A stretch of DNA of 64,000 nt, taken from Crocosphaera chwakensis CCY0110 (GTDB lineage: Bacteria > Cyanobacteriota > Cyanobacteriia > Cyanobacteriales > Microcystaceae). Position 1 is the stretch's first letter; every line of letters starts with the position of its first letter. The stretch spans positions 155,327 through 219,326 of the forward strand of contig NZ_AAXW01000004.1 in assembly GCF_000169335.1 (NCBI RefSeq), read 5' to 3'. Of this stretch, positions 16,983 through 26,361 are shown piece by piece. A model generated the notes under the pieces. It saw nothing but the letters and a program-made list of their open reading frames with translations. It did no database searches and was not told where the DNA came from. Made by a program: the position numbers and the translations under genes.

Positions 16983-17931
16983 ATCCACTCCCGAACACAC
17001 ATACTACCCGAAAACCGAGATCGTCGTTGTGGTTATTGCACCGAAGGTCGTTGAAGCGGAGCGCTGAACGGCAGTCATCAGGATCATCGCCCCAAGAACC
17101 GCCCCTCAAGACGGAATTTGAATTATTTTTCTTTTTTTTAGCTAAATATGAGGTTTCAGATTCCATCCAAGCACTGCCATTAGCAAGTGCATCTTCATAA
17201 TTATCATGCCAGTCATCTGCACACCATTCCCAGACGTTTCCGTGCATATCGTACAATCCAAAAGCATTGGCAGGAAACTGACCAACGGCGGTGGTTTGTC
17301 CTCTAGATTCGCTCTTGGGTTCATCTGTATAAGTGTTAGAAGCATTATAATTAGCTAGTTCTACTGTGATGGTTTCTCCAAAGTAAAAGGGTGGATACGA
17401 TTTATTGTTTTCGAGGTCTAGAGGTTCTGTAACAGCACGACAAACGTATTCCCATTGAGCTTCGGAGGGTAACTGATAATCCTTTCGTGTAAGCTTAGAG
17501 AGGCGTTGACAGAATTCGACGGCTTCGTACCAGTTAACTTGTTCAACAGGCCGATCATCCCCTTTGAAGTTTGAGGGATCTTCGTTTACATCAATGTAAA
17601 CTTTTAAATCAGTTCGAGAAGCGATCGCTTTCCATTGTGCCTGAGTAATGGGATATTTGCCCATGAAGAAGGGGGAAATGGTGACATTATGTTGAGGCCG
17701 TTCATCATCATAACTACCTTTTTCATTTTCAGGGGAACCCATTGTAAAAGTGCCACCAGGGATCGCTACCATTTCGAGTATAATGTTATCCGTCAAATAT
17801 TCAGTGAAGTAAGAAGCAGTGTAGGTGGTGGTTGTAATGATTTCGCCACGACGGTTTACAGTGGGGGTTTCAAAAGTCCACTTTTGTGAGGAAGTTACAT
17901 GATAGAAATTGGGTAAATTAATTTTCTCCAC
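16981..17931 (-). CDS. Formylglycine-generating-enzyme-fold (SUMF1-type) protein with a variable-looking C-terminus
   Basis: 316 residues. Residues about 50-313 are a SUMF1/FGE-sulfatase domain: MVAIPGGTFTMGSPENE, QHNVTISPFFMGKYPITQAQW, RPVEQVNWYEAVEFCQRLS, YQLPSEAQWEYVCRA, LYDMHGNVWEWCADDW and LRGGSWGDD. The canonical copper-binding cysteine pair of true formylglycine-generating enzymes is not conserved: only one Cys follows RGGSW, so sulfatase activation is unlikely. The domain also has the C-type-lectin-like fold used by diversity-generating retroelement targets, and the last 35 residues look like such a variable region. The first 50 residues have no signal peptide. Function may be ligand binding or signalling. 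Confidence 0.85.
   Translation of the reverse strand: MEKINLPNFYHVTSSQKWTFETPTVNRRGEIITTTTYTASYFTEYLTDNIILEMVAIPGGTFTMGSPENEKGSYDDERPQHNVTISPFFMGKYPITQAQWKAIASRTDLKVYIDVNEDPSNFKGDDRPVEQVNWYEAVEFCQRLSKLTRKDYQLPSEAQWEYVCRAVTEPLDLENNKSYPPFYFGETITVELANYNASNTYTDEPKSESRGQTTAVGQFPANAFGLYDMHGNVWEWCADDWHDNYEDALANGSAWMESETSYLAKKKKNNSNSVLRGGSWGDDPDDCRSALRFNDLRCNNHNDDLGFRVVCVFGSG
17017..17091 (-). other. Candidate diversity-generating-retroelement variable region
   Basis: These 25 codons run from the residue after RGGSW to the one before GFRVV. 22 of 25 codons end in C or T, and the residues are mostly Asp, Asn, Leu, Phe, Cys and His. That is the pattern left when AAC/AAT codons of a template repeat mutate at adenines. 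The stretch is clearly more GC-rich than the gene around it, and it is followed by the invariant GFRVVC tail. No template repeat or reverse transcriptase is present in this window. Confidence 0.5.
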
Positions 17932-18031
17932 TAAAATTCCTGGTAAGTTTGCTCGTGTTTTTCCTTATTAACTACTATAAATAAAGAAAGTATCTCGACC
18001 TTTGTTGAGAGATTGTTCAAAAATAGGTAAA

Positions 18032-19543
18032 TTAAATAAAGTTCTTATTTTCAATTTGTCTAACTGCGGTTAATGCTGAATAACTAACCCCTGCGGTTCC
18101 TTCTCCGGGGTGGGTGGAGTCTCCCACTAACCAGAGATTTTTGATCGGGGTACGGGTTGCAATACCAAACGGTCCAAAGGTAGACACCCGTTGACCAATA
18201 CCCCCGACAATACCTTTATCCCTGGCCGTATAATACGCAAACGTGCGAGGGGTGGCCGCTTCTTGATGAATAATGGTATCGGAATTAAGCTGAAAATAAT
18301 TGCTTAAACGGGCGATCGCTTCAATGGTATATTCTTGTTTTAATTGTTGATATTTCTCTTCACTAATATTGTTCCATATTTGAGTGTCAGTAAAACTTGA
18401 AGCAATAATGGTTCTTTGACCTTCTGGAGACCTACCATCTTTAGGTTTACTAACAGATACAAACAAGGAATTATTTTCCCCAATTACCTCATCATAATCA
18501 TATAAAAATTGTAGATGAGGAGGACAATTTTTGGGAATAGCTTCATCTTTGACCCCTAAATAAATCACAAATGCTCCTGATGCTTCGGGGAGTTTTTCAA
18601 CCCGTTGCTGATATAAATTTAACCCAGGTTGACTAGGGCTATCAATCATTTTAACTAAATTTTGTACAGGAACATTAGCAACAATATGATCGGCGGTTTT
18701 TGTGAAGGTTTTCTCTGTTTTACGCTGACGGATAATGATTTGAGATTTATTATTCTCAAGGGTTTCTATTCTCTCAACATAATAGCCCGTGAATAGTTTT
18801 CCCCCATGTTTTTCTAACCCTTCAACTAAGCGATCGCTTAATATTTGCATACTTCCTTGTAAATGATATAATCCTTGGGGTTCCTGGGATACGCCTAATG
18901 CTGTAGCTGCATAGAGTAAGGCCGTTTCGTCGGCATTAACTTGAGAATAAAGCTTTAATTGTAAATCGAGAAAGGTTTTCAATCTGCGATCGTTATATAA
19001 TCCATACAAACGCAAGGCATCCCCGACAGTCATGAAGGTAAAAGGAACCGTGATCAAGGTATCTAACCGTAAAGCAGTGGTGAGTTGCCAGACATCCCAA
19101 AGGTTACGAGGAGGTAAAACGGGATCTCGGCCTTGAAATTTCCAACTTGCTTGAAATAGTTTAGCTAATAACTGCCAAAAGGGTTCGCTTCCGGGGAACT
19201 GTTTTTGTCGTTCCTGTTGCCATTTTTCGGGATCACGCCAAACATTAATAGGTTGGGTTTCTCCTGGTAAAAAAACGGCGCAAGCGGGATCACAAGGGGT
19301 TACGGAAGGTAAGTCTATCTTTAATTCTTCAAAAATGCGGTGATGAATGCCTCCAGGTTCTAACCCTGCCACTTGAGTTGCTCCTACATCAAAGGTAAAC
19401 CCCCGACGTTTAAAGGTTGAGGCACAACCCCCAGGAACATAAGCTTGTTCGTATATGGTGACATTATACCCTCGACGAGCGAGTAATGCCCCTGCGGTTA
19501 ATCCACCGATTCCTGCTCCTATAACAATAACTTTTTTAGACAT
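18032..19543 (-). CDS. crtD: Carotenoid 3',4'-desaturase-type FAD oxidoreductase (CrtD)
   Basis: 503 residues. The N-terminus VIVIGAGIGGLTAGALLARR is a dinucleotide-binding motif, followed by VPGGCASTFKRRGFTFDVGA, typical of phytoene-desaturase-like enzymes. The C-terminal IKNLWLVGDSTHPGEGTAGVSYSAL is the second FAD motif. Length and the PGGCAST / GGIHHRIFEEL features match the cyanobacterial CrtD group (C-3',4' desaturase of myxoxanthophyll synthesis) better than CrtH or CrtO, from memory of those families. It would act at membranes on monocyclic carotenoids. Single-gene unit. Confidence 0.8.
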   Translation of the reverse strand: MSKKVIVIGAGIGGLTAGALLARRGYNVTIYEQAYVPGGCASTFKRRGFTFDVGATQVAGLEPGGIHHRIFEELKIDLPSVTPCDPACAVFLPGETQPINVWRDPEKWQQERQKQFPGSEPFWQLLAKLFQASWKFQGRDPVLPPRNLWDVWQLTTALRLDTLITVPFTFMTVGDALRLYGLYNDRRLKTFLDLQLKLYSQVNADETALLYAATALGVSQEPQGLYHLQGSMQILSDRLVEGLEKHGGKLFTGYYVERIETLENNKSQIIIRQRKTEKTFTKTADHIVANVPVQNLVKMIDSPSQPGLNLYQQRVEKLPEASGAFVIYLGVKDEAIPKNCPPHLQFLYDYDEVIGENNSLFVSVSKPKDGRSPEGQRTIIASSFTDTQIWNNISEEKYQQLKQEYTIEAIARLSNYFQLNSDTIIHQEAATPRTFAYYTARDKGIVGGIGQRVSTFGPFGIATRTPIKNLWLVGDSTHPGEGTAGVSYSALTAVRQIENKNFI

Positions 19544-19784
19544 TAATTAAACGTTTATTTATAAAAATTTCATTGTTTTAATTATATTCAATAATTTACT
19601 GCACTTTTTGCTTTACGCAGGCTGGTTTTATCTCCTTGGTATCTTGATTAAGCTGTTGTGCATTTAAACCAGATATTCAAGTTTTTAGTACAAACGCTCA
19701 AACTTTTCTACCACGCTCCCCTCTCCCTGCTCCCATGCAGTCTCAACTAGCACTTTAAATGATGAATAGCTTACTGATGACTGA

Positions 19785-20231
19785 TCACTGTTCACTGATA
19801 AATTTAACCATTTTAATATGAAGAATATTTCCTTCTGTAAAGCGATCGCCTATAGGCTCAAAGCCTAGTTTTTCATATAATTTTTGAATATAAACTTGAG
19901 CATGGATAATAATTTTTCCGTATTTTTTTTGTTCTGTAATAAAAGCGATCGCTTGTTTCATTAATGCTGTACCAATGCCTTGACCTCTTGCGTGAGATAA
20001 TACAGCTAATCGTTCAATTTTCGCTGTACTTTCATCTAGATATCTAATTCTTGCTGTTCCCACTGATTGCCCATCTAAATAAGCTAAAAAATGAAGACAA
20101 TTATTATCATAGCCATCAAATTCTAAGTCAGGGTCAACCCCTTGTTCTTGTTGAAACACATTGACTCTAATTGTTTTAATAGCTTCTAGGTTCTCTTGAT
20201 AATTAATAATTTGAATCGTGGGTTTGCTCAT
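19785..20231 (-). CDS. GNAT family N-acetyltransferase
   Basis: 148 residues from ATG 20231 (AGGA lies about 12 bases upstream); a TTG at 20252 would add seven. The GNAT core is complete: strand-rich N-terminus, VGTARIRYLDESTAKIERLAV, then the acetyl-CoA pyrophosphate loop SHARGQGIGTALMKQAI (about residues 81-97). The ending YEKLGFEPIGDRFTEGNILHIKM fits the YjcF-like subgroup of small acetyltransferases. Substrate unknown. It stands alone between two longer intergenic regions. Confidence 0.85.
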   Translation of the reverse strand: MSKPTIQIINYQENLEAIKTIRVNVFQQEQGVDPDLEFDGYDNNCLHFLAYLDGQSVGTARIRYLDESTAKIERLAVLSHARGQGIGTALMKQAIAFITEQKKYGKIIIHAQVYIQKLYEKLGFEPIGDRFTEGNILHIKMVKFISEQ

Positions 20232-20494
20232 ATATTTTAATATTCCTGACAAGACATAGAATGATAGTAAATAGACAACAAAAATTTATGTCAAAATAAT
20301 AGTTATCGATAAAAAAAGGGGTATGATAGAAGTCGGAAAGGAAAAAGGAAACAAAAGGAGCAAACAAAAAGGGTTCCTTAGCGATCGCGGTTTATTTCCC
20401 ATCTTTAACGACTACTTGCTTGTGAGTTAAGTCAATCTTTAGTTAGTATTGTATAGCTCCCCAAATAGCATTATAGTTATGGTTTGAGAAAATT

Positions 20495-21073
20495 TTGACT
20501 GAAGTTCTTTCACCACCGATTGCCATGAATAGTCCTCTTGAGTCTAAAATGCCCGTGAAGAATCTGACAATACCTTTGGAGCGAGATATATTTTTGCGGA
20601 CCTTAATTCAAGAATTAGCCGGTACATTACAGGATGTCGTCGGTTTAGAAGAAGCGTCAGGGTTTATTAGTGTCGTGGGTCAAAACATGGGAAAACAAAT
20701 AGACCAAGACTATAAAACAGCATTAAAGGTATCCCAGCTAACTCCAGAGCAAGTCGCTGAGGTTTTAGTCGATTTAAAAAAGCGAATCCAGGGCGACTTT
20801 TATATTATTGAACAAACCGACGACAAAATTGTTTTAGGGAATAATGCTTGTCCCTTTGGCGACAAAGTGATTGATCGCCCTGCCATGTGCATGATGACCT
20901 CAAATGTTTTTGGTTCCATTGCAGCGGACAATCTTGGTTACGCCAAGGTAGAACTAAAAGAGACCATTGCGATGGGTGCGTCAGGTTGCCGAGTGGTGGT
21001 TTATTTGCAACCAAATGCAGAGGCAGAAGCCAGTCAAGGAAGAAAATATTTTAAGGGAGAAGAGGATTGGTGA
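20495..21073 (+). CDS. Sensor/output protein with methanogen-output-domain-like fold
   Basis: 192 residues from TTG 20495; ATG 20525 is an alternative start. The central part contains ILGNNACPFGDKVI-like sequence: VLGNNACPFGDKVIDRPAMC, then MTSNVFGSIAADNLGYAKVEL and ASGCRVVVYL. This is the pattern of the MetOD1 family, often found beside or fused to histidine kinases. Cysteines in ACPFG and AMCMM could bind a ligand. Its stop overlaps the start of the kinase gene by four bases (GTGA), so the two are translationally coupled and very likely form one signalling unit. Confidence 0.7.
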   Translation: MTEVLSPPIAMNSPLESKMPVKNLTIPLERDIFLRTLIQELAGTLQDVVGLEEASGFISVVGQNMGKQIDQDYKTALKVSQLTPEQVAEVLVDLKKRIQGDFYIIEQTDDKIVLGNNACPFGDKVIDRPAMCMMTSNVFGSIAADNLGYAKVELKETIAMGASGCRVVVYLQPNAEAEASQGRKYFKGEEDW

Positions 21074-22239
21074 GTCCCGAACAGTTCCTAGAATTTGCCA
21101 AAGTTTTGCCAGAGCCAATGCTTCTGATAGCGCGAAAAGGTCAAATACTGGCAGTCAACCCCTCCTTCTCCAACTTATTGGGGCTATCCCCTCAGATAGT
21201 ACAAGGAAAAATGCTCTTTGACTTGGTAACCAATTCTCCGGATCGGGTCAAACAGTATCTACGCAATTGTTCAAGCAGTCGAGAAATGGTACTCGGATCA
21301 TTAGCCTGGAGTACCAAGAACGGAGAAACTTGCGTATGTCGCTGCGAAGGGGCGGCCATTTGTCCTTCCTCACCCGAATTCCCTACACTCATTCTGTTAC
21401 GATTAAAAAAACGGGAATCTGCCAGTACCCGATTCACTTTGCTTAACAAGAAAATTGATGAATTGGCAAAAGAAATCCGACTGCGTCAGCGAGCCGAAGA
21501 GGAGCGAGCTAAACTTCTGGTGCAAGAACAAAAAGCAAGAGCCGAAGCTGAGAATATGAATCGATTGAAAGATGAATTTCTGTCAACCATTTCCCATGAA
21601 CTTCGGACTCCCCTCAATGCCATCCTGGGTTGGTCTGGGATTCTGCAAAGCAAAAATTTAGATGAAGCCGAAATACGTCGGGCTTTGGAAATAATCGAAC
21701 GCAATGCTAAATCTCAAGCCCATTTAATTGAGGATCTCCTCGATGTTTCCCAAATTGTTACAGGTAGGATGCGCCTTCATGTTCGTGCTATTGAGCTATT
21801 ACCAGTAATTGAAGCAGCAATCGATACACTTAAACCTGCTGCTGATGCGAAAAACATCCGACTGCAAGCGGTGCTTGATCCAGCAGCAAGCCCTGTTTTA
21901 GGAGACTCCGAGCGGTTACAGCAGATTGTCTGGAATTTACTCAGTAATGCAGTCAAATTCACCCCGAAACATGGATGCGTACAAATTGCTCTACAACAGA
22001 TTAACTCTCATGTGGAAATTGTTGTGGCTGACACAGGTCAAGGTATCAGTGCAGAATTTTTACCTTATGTCTTTGAACGCTTTCGTCAAGCAAATACTTC
22101 TATGACCCGTTCCTTTGGTGGTCTGGGTTTAGGCTTAGCTATCGTCCGCCAATTGGTCGAACTGCATGGTGGAACAGTACAGGCTGAAAGTCCAGGAGAA
22201 GGTCAAGGCGCAACCTTTACGGTAAAACTCCCTAGTTAG
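21070..22239 (+). CDS. PAS-domain sensor histidine kinase
   Basis: 389 residues from GTG 21070, preceded by GAGG and overlapping the upstream stop; a TTG one codon earlier is possible. Residues 5-115 are a PAS domain (PMLLIARKGQILAVNPSFSNLLG). A coiled coil follows (125-168), then the HisKA domain with phospho-acceptor His176 in FLSTISHELRTPLNAILG. The HATPase_c domain has NLLSNAVKF (N box), VADTGQGIS (G1) and GGLGLGLAIV (G2). There is no membrane helix, so it is cytosolic. No response regulator is adjacent; the coupled upstream protein may modulate it. Confidence 0.93.
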   Translation: MSPEQFLEFAKVLPEPMLLIARKGQILAVNPSFSNLLGLSPQIVQGKMLFDLVTNSPDRVKQYLRNCSSSREMVLGSLAWSTKNGETCVCRCEGAAICPSSPEFPTLILLRLKKRESASTRFTLLNKKIDELAKEIRLRQRAEEERAKLLVQEQKARAEAENMNRLKDEFLSTISHELRTPLNAILGWSGILQSKNLDEAEIRRALEIIERNAKSQAHLIEDLLDVSQIVTGRMRLHVRAIELLPVIEAAIDTLKPAADAKNIRLQAVLDPAASPVLGDSERLQQIVWNLLSNAVKFTPKHGCVQIALQQINSHVEIVVADTGQGISAEFLPYVFERFRQANTSMTRSFGGLGLGLAIVRQLVELHGGTVQAESPGEGQGATFTVKLPS

Positions 22240-22244
22240 TGATG

Positions 22245-22802
22245 TTAATTATGAATTTGTACATTTTTATAAATACTTTTGGCAACAAAAAAAATAACAA
22301 AAAATAATAAGGGAATAATTACAATTTCTTGTAAAATAGTAAGAAAATTATTTAATTGAATAATTCCTCCTGTAAAACTTAGTCCGCCCAAAATAGAAAT
22401 AGGAAAAGCAAAATAATCAGAACTAAAGGGTAGAAAACATTGTACACCCGCAGGGAGATAGCGATCATAGGCTAACATATCTAATAAAATGTGACTAAAA
22501 TAAAGTCCCCATAACCAAACCAAAAAGGAATAGGGTATTTTTTTATAAAATCTTAGACAATAAAAAATAACAAGACAAACAATAAAACCTACAAAAAAGC
22601 TATGGGTAAACTGACGATGAATAGCATTAAAGTCTTGATAAAATAAATAACCTAATAGAAAATCAATGTCAGGTAAATTAGCAATCAAAATAGCAGTTAT
22701 TAATAATTGCTTTGATGAGTAATATTTCAAAAAATGAGAATTTTTACGAACTAAGAAAAAGCCCAAATAACCTGCTAAACTATGACCGATAGGAGATGCC
22801 AT
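22245..22802 (-). CDS. Membrane-bound metal-dependent hydrolase family protein (YdjM/DUF457-like)
   Basis: 185 residues from ATG 22802 (start MASPIGHSLAGYLG). Four to five membrane helices. Conserved polar residues are placed as in the family: HSLAGY at the start, NLPDIDFLLGYLF (DxD motif, about 48-60) and HRQFTHSFFVG (His cluster, about 68-78). These may bind a metal, but the activity of this family is poorly known. The stop lies six bases from the end of the convergent histidine kinase gene, leaving no room for separate terminators. Confidence 0.75.
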   Translation of the reverse strand: MASPIGHSLAGYLGFFLVRKNSHFLKYYSSKQLLITAILIANLPDIDFLLGYLFYQDFNAIHRQFTHSFFVGFIVCLVIFYCLRFYKKIPYSFLVWLWGLYFSHILLDMLAYDRYLPAGVQCFLPFSSDYFAFPISILGGLSFTGGIIQLNNFLTILQEIVIIPLLFFVIFFVAKSIYKNVQIHN

Positions 22803-22902
22803 TTTCAAAATTTCAGTATTTTTTGTTTTTCAAATAAACTTGTCTTTTTAAAGCTAATATTAAACTAAATCTCTTAACTAAAAAAGACTCATTTTATCCT
22901 AA

Positions 22903-23118
22903 CTATTCATAAAAACTATTTAATAAAGATTCTAATGCTTTATAACCCCATTTTGCGATTATTAAACCACAAAAAATAGTTATAAATAAACAACCTCCGA
23001 TCCCTAAAGTAAAAGGAATTGAATGACCAAACAGCCTACTATTATACCAATATAAACCTCCTAATACTAAACCAACCAATCCACCTATGGTAAAACGCTT
23101 TACAAAAGAAATTAACAT
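22903..23118 (-). CDS. Small membrane protein of unknown function
   Basis: 71 residues from ATG 23118 (an upstream TTG at 23136 adds six). Two hydrophobic helices, about residues 7-26 (FTIGGLVGLVLGGLYWY, rich in Gly) and 34-55 (TLGIGGCLFITIFCGLIIAKW). Not recognised. It is about 100 bases upstream of the YdjM-like gene on the same strand, so co-transcription is possible. Confidence 0.55.
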   Translation of the reverse strand: MLISFVKRFTIGGLVGLVLGGLYWYNSRLFGHSIPFTLGIGGCLFITIFCGLIIAKWGYKALESLLNSFYE

Positions 23119-23371
23119 GATTTTTTCATAAATCAAGGAAGAATAAAGGCTTAATAGTAATGTAGCAAAAATAATTCGTTGTGATTATTTTGAAGGTTCA
23201 GTTTAGGTTATCGACAATTTATATCGTAATTAAAATATTATCAGGTTTCTAATTTGATCGCAACTTAGGTAAAATAGAAGTAGTTTCCAACACAATTCTA
23301 TGAAATAATCTAATTTTTCCAGAATTTTCATGTATCGATAATCTTCTCATTTTGACTTTATTATCCTAATT

Positions 23372-24436
23372 ATGACCATATCTGCCAATAACCAACAAAT
23401 TTCTCTTTCCTCAGACATAGAAAAACTCATCACCAATTTAGCAGACCACGAACATGGTAAATTAATAGAAAGGGCATTAGGAGTCTTATTACGCATTGCT
23501 GATGAAGAAGTTGATCGTTTAGACTGGAAAATTCTAACTACTGCCTTAGAAGACTTAGAAAAAGGCTTTCAGGTATTTTATCCCTATCGTCACACTCGTA
23601 AGGTTACCATTTTCGGGTCAGCCCGTTTATCCCCTCAAAGTTCAGAATATCGCCTCGCCGTAGAATTTGCCCGTTATATTACTCAGTTTGGCTTTATGGT
23701 ACTCACAGGGGCTGGAGGGGGTATTATGGAAGCAGGAAACGAAGGGGCCGGTAGAGAGCATTCTTTTGGCTTAAATATTGATTTACCCTTTGAACAAGGG
23801 ACTAACCCTTTTATTGCTGGAGATGATAAGTTAATTAAGTTTAAATACTTTTTTACTCGTAAACTTTTCTTCTTAAGAGAAAGCGATGCAGTAGCTTTAT
23901 TTCCTGGGGGGTTTGGAACCCAAGACGAAGCCTTTGAAACCTTAACATTATGTCAAACTGGAAAATATGGACCTTGTCCTTTAGTCTTAATTGATGAACC
24001 TGGCGGAGACTATTGGAAAACTTGGCATGAATATAATTATAATAATTTATTGTCACGGGGTTTAATTAGTGCAGAAGATTCTAGTCTTTATACGATTACT
24101 GATAGTTTAGCTACTGCTTGTAATGCCATTCGTGAATTTTATTGTGTGTATCATTCTAGTCGTTATATAGATAATTTATTAGTGTTACGACTGAATTCTG
24201 AATTAACTGATGAACAAGTTGAAATACTAAATGAAGAATATGCTGATATTTTAGTTACAGGAAAGATTAAAAAAAGTCAGGTATTACCACAAGAAAATGA
24301 TGAAAAAACGACTAATCTTCCTCGTTTAACCTTACACTTCAATCGGCAAAATTCTGGACGACTTTATCAAATGATCAATCAAATTAATAAGTTTGGGACT
24401 TGTTTACCCATAGAACCCCATCCAGAATGGAAGTAG
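23372..24436 (+). CDS. LOG family protein (lysine-decarboxylase-like Rossmann fold)
   Basis: 354 residues from ATG 23372. The Rossmann core holds VTIFGSARL (about 76-84), TGAGGGIMEAGNEGAG (about 117-132) and ALFPGGFGTQDEAFETL (about 170-186). The PGGxGTxxE signature is that of LOG proteins, which remove ribose-5-phosphate from cytokinin nucleotides or other nucleoside monophosphates. The long N-terminal (75 aa) and C-terminal (about 120 aa) extensions mark the longer bacterial form rather than the 200-aa plant-like type. Exact substrate unknown. Single gene. Confidence 0.85.
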   Translation: MTISANNQQISLSSDIEKLITNLADHEHGKLIERALGVLLRIADEEVDRLDWKILTTALEDLEKGFQVFYPYRHTRKVTIFGSARLSPQSSEYRLAVEFARYITQFGFMVLTGAGGGIMEAGNEGAGREHSFGLNIDLPFEQGTNPFIAGDDKLIKFKYFFTRKLFFLRESDAVALFPGGFGTQDEAFETLTLCQTGKYGPCPLVLIDEPGGDYWKTWHEYNYNNLLSRGLISAEDSSLYTITDSLATACNAIREFYCVYHSSRYIDNLLVLRLNSELTDEQVEILNEEYADILVTGKIKKSQVLPQENDEKTTNLPRLTLHFNRQNSGRLYQMINQINKFGTCLPIEPHPEWK

Positions 24437-24669
24437 TTAATTTTATAATTATAACTTACCATGTACATTTGAACTAAAAATCTTCTGAATCTAATGATAC
24501 TTCCCTCAAACTATTAAAAGTAAAATTCAAAACCTTTAGTTGCATTCCTAATTCAAAAATGTCTATGTTCCCTAACCTCAACGGACTTTATGACTAAACA
24601 TTTAGTAATTTCATAAATCGTCTAGAAGATTAGTTATATTAACAAATAGAGAATAATCAAAAGTTAAAT

Positions 24670-26049
24670 ATGACTGCCACTATCAAAATCAATCCTTATC
24701 TTTCAGGAAACTTTGCCCCCGTTAGTCGAGAAATTACTGCTCATAATTTAACAGTTACTGGGGAAATTCCCAAAAATTTAAGGGGAATGTTCCTCAGAAA
24801 TGGCCCTAACCCTCAATTTAGCCCCATCGGTGAGTATCATTGGTTTGATGGGGATGGGATGATTCATGGCGTACATATTGAAGATGGCAAAGTCTCCTAC
24901 CGTAACCGTTTTGTTCAAACCCGTGGTTATTGCTTAGAAAAAGAAGCTAATAAACCTCTCTGGACAGGGATGCTAGAACCGCCGCAAATGGATAACCCTT
25001 ATGGTCCTTTGAAAAACACCGCTAACACGGCTTTAGTGTACCATGCTGACCGTCTTCTGGCACTTTGGGAAGGGGGTGAACCTCATGCTTTAATGGTTCC
25101 TGAATTAGATACCCTAGGCTCTTATAATTTTGATGGTAAGTTAACGTCTCCTTTTACAGCTCATCCAAAAATTGATCCCGTAACAGGAGAAATGATGTTT
25201 TTCGGTTATTCGATGATTCAACCTCCCTATTTACAATACGGTATTGTTTCCTCACAAGGAGAATTATTAAAAACTGTTCCCATTGACTTACCTGTTGGGG
25301 TGATGATGCACGATTTTGCTATTACAGAAAACTATACAATTTTTCTCGATCTTCCTTTCACTTTTCGTCCTGATAGAATGCAAAAAGGAGAATCTCCCTT
25401 AAAATTTGAAAATGATACCCCTTCTCGTTTTGGGATTGTTCCTAGACAGGGAAATAATGAAGATATTCGCTGGTTTGAAAGTAATTCTTGTTATATTTTT
25501 CATACGTTGAATGCTTATGAAAAAGGAGACGAAATTGTTTTAATAGCTTGTCGGATGAATGCCACAACCGTATTAGGAGAAGCAACAGAGGAAACTGAAG
25601 AATCAGATATTCCCCATCTTCATGAATGGCATTTTAATCTCAAAACAGGTGAAGTAAAAGAACAAAAATTATGTGATCTTCCTTCAGAATTTCCTCGTAT
25701 TAATGAACAATATACAGGACGAAAAACCTGTTATGGTTACTCAGGTAAAATGGCAGATTCTTCTGAACCTAAATTTAATGGCATTATTAAACATGATTTT
25801 GAGAAAGGAGGCTTTGACATTCATCATTTTGGTCGTCATAGATATGGTAGTGAACCTATTTTTGCTCCTAACCCCGATGCAGAGAAAGAGGACGAAGGAT
25901 GGTTACTTACTTTTATCCATGATGAAGGGTCAAATACCTCAGAATTAGTGATTATTGATGCTCAGGATTTTACTGCTTCTCCTATAGCAAAAATACAAAT
26001 TCCTCAACGAGTTCCCTATGGGTTTCATGGGATGTGGTTAGCTCAATAA
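24670..26049 (+). CDS. Carotenoid/apocarotenoid oxygenase (RPE65-type)
   Basis: 459 residues. Seven-bladed propeller family motifs: LRGMFLRNGPNPQFSP, HWFDGDGMIHGVHIEDGKV, and a set of iron-binding histidines seen in TAHPKID, MMHDFAITENY, FHTLNAYEKGDE and the C-terminal YGFHGMWL. It cleaves carotenoids or apocarotenoids at double bonds with non-heme Fe(II). Length and sequence fit the cyanobacterial Diox1/apocarotenoid oxygenase group. The cleavage position cannot be inferred. Single gene. It is only distantly similar to the 791-residue family member at 53.4 kb. Confidence 0.92.
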   Translation: MTATIKINPYLSGNFAPVSREITAHNLTVTGEIPKNLRGMFLRNGPNPQFSPIGEYHWFDGDGMIHGVHIEDGKVSYRNRFVQTRGYCLEKEANKPLWTGMLEPPQMDNPYGPLKNTANTALVYHADRLLALWEGGEPHALMVPELDTLGSYNFDGKLTSPFTAHPKIDPVTGEMMFFGYSMIQPPYLQYGIVSSQGELLKTVPIDLPVGVMMHDFAITENYTIFLDLPFTFRPDRMQKGESPLKFENDTPSRFGIVPRQGNNEDIRWFESNSCYIFHTLNAYEKGDEIVLIACRMNATTVLGEATEETEESDIPHLHEWHFNLKTGEVKEQKLCDLPSEFPRINEQYTGRKTCYGYSGKMADSSEPKFNGIIKHDFEKGGFDIHHFGRHRYGSEPIFAPNPDAEKEDEGWLLTFIHDEGSNTSELVIIDAQDFTASPIAKIQIPQRVPYGFHGMWLAQ

Positions 26050-26361
26050 CTTAATATTTTTAATGCAAAAATTATCCCCAAGAATTGCAATTCTTGAGGA
26101 GACTTGTTATGAACCAGCCTTATATATGAAGTGGCTGACGGCTTTTATCATGATGGTTTTATTGTAAAGTTATGTATCGCAATTTCATAATTTCTTAATA
26201 TTTTCTTTAGATTTACCCCGAATTATATCTTTCTTTCAAATGTCTATCTAAAGGGATAAATTCAAGTAATTACGGTTTTCCCCCTTGCGACCTCTTTGTC
26301 AACTTTTGTATTATTTAAGTAATGAAACTTTACATTCAACTAAATAACGGAGGTCACTCTT
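26050..26361. other. Intergenic region before hli
   Basis: About 310 bases. A palindrome CAAGAATTGCAATTCTTG lies at 26079-26096 without a following T-run. A single TTTACATT (half of an HLR1-like motif) lies near 26330, too little to call an RpaB site. Nothing else recognised. Confidence 0.4.

Noticed and set aside
26079..26096. Palindrome CAAGAATTGCAATTCTTG as terminator of the oxygenase gene
   Set aside because: No T-run follows; left as an unexplained palindrome.
26325..26340. HLR1 (RpaB) site before hli
   Set aside because: Only one half-site (TTTACATT) is present; the second direct repeat at proper spacing is missing.
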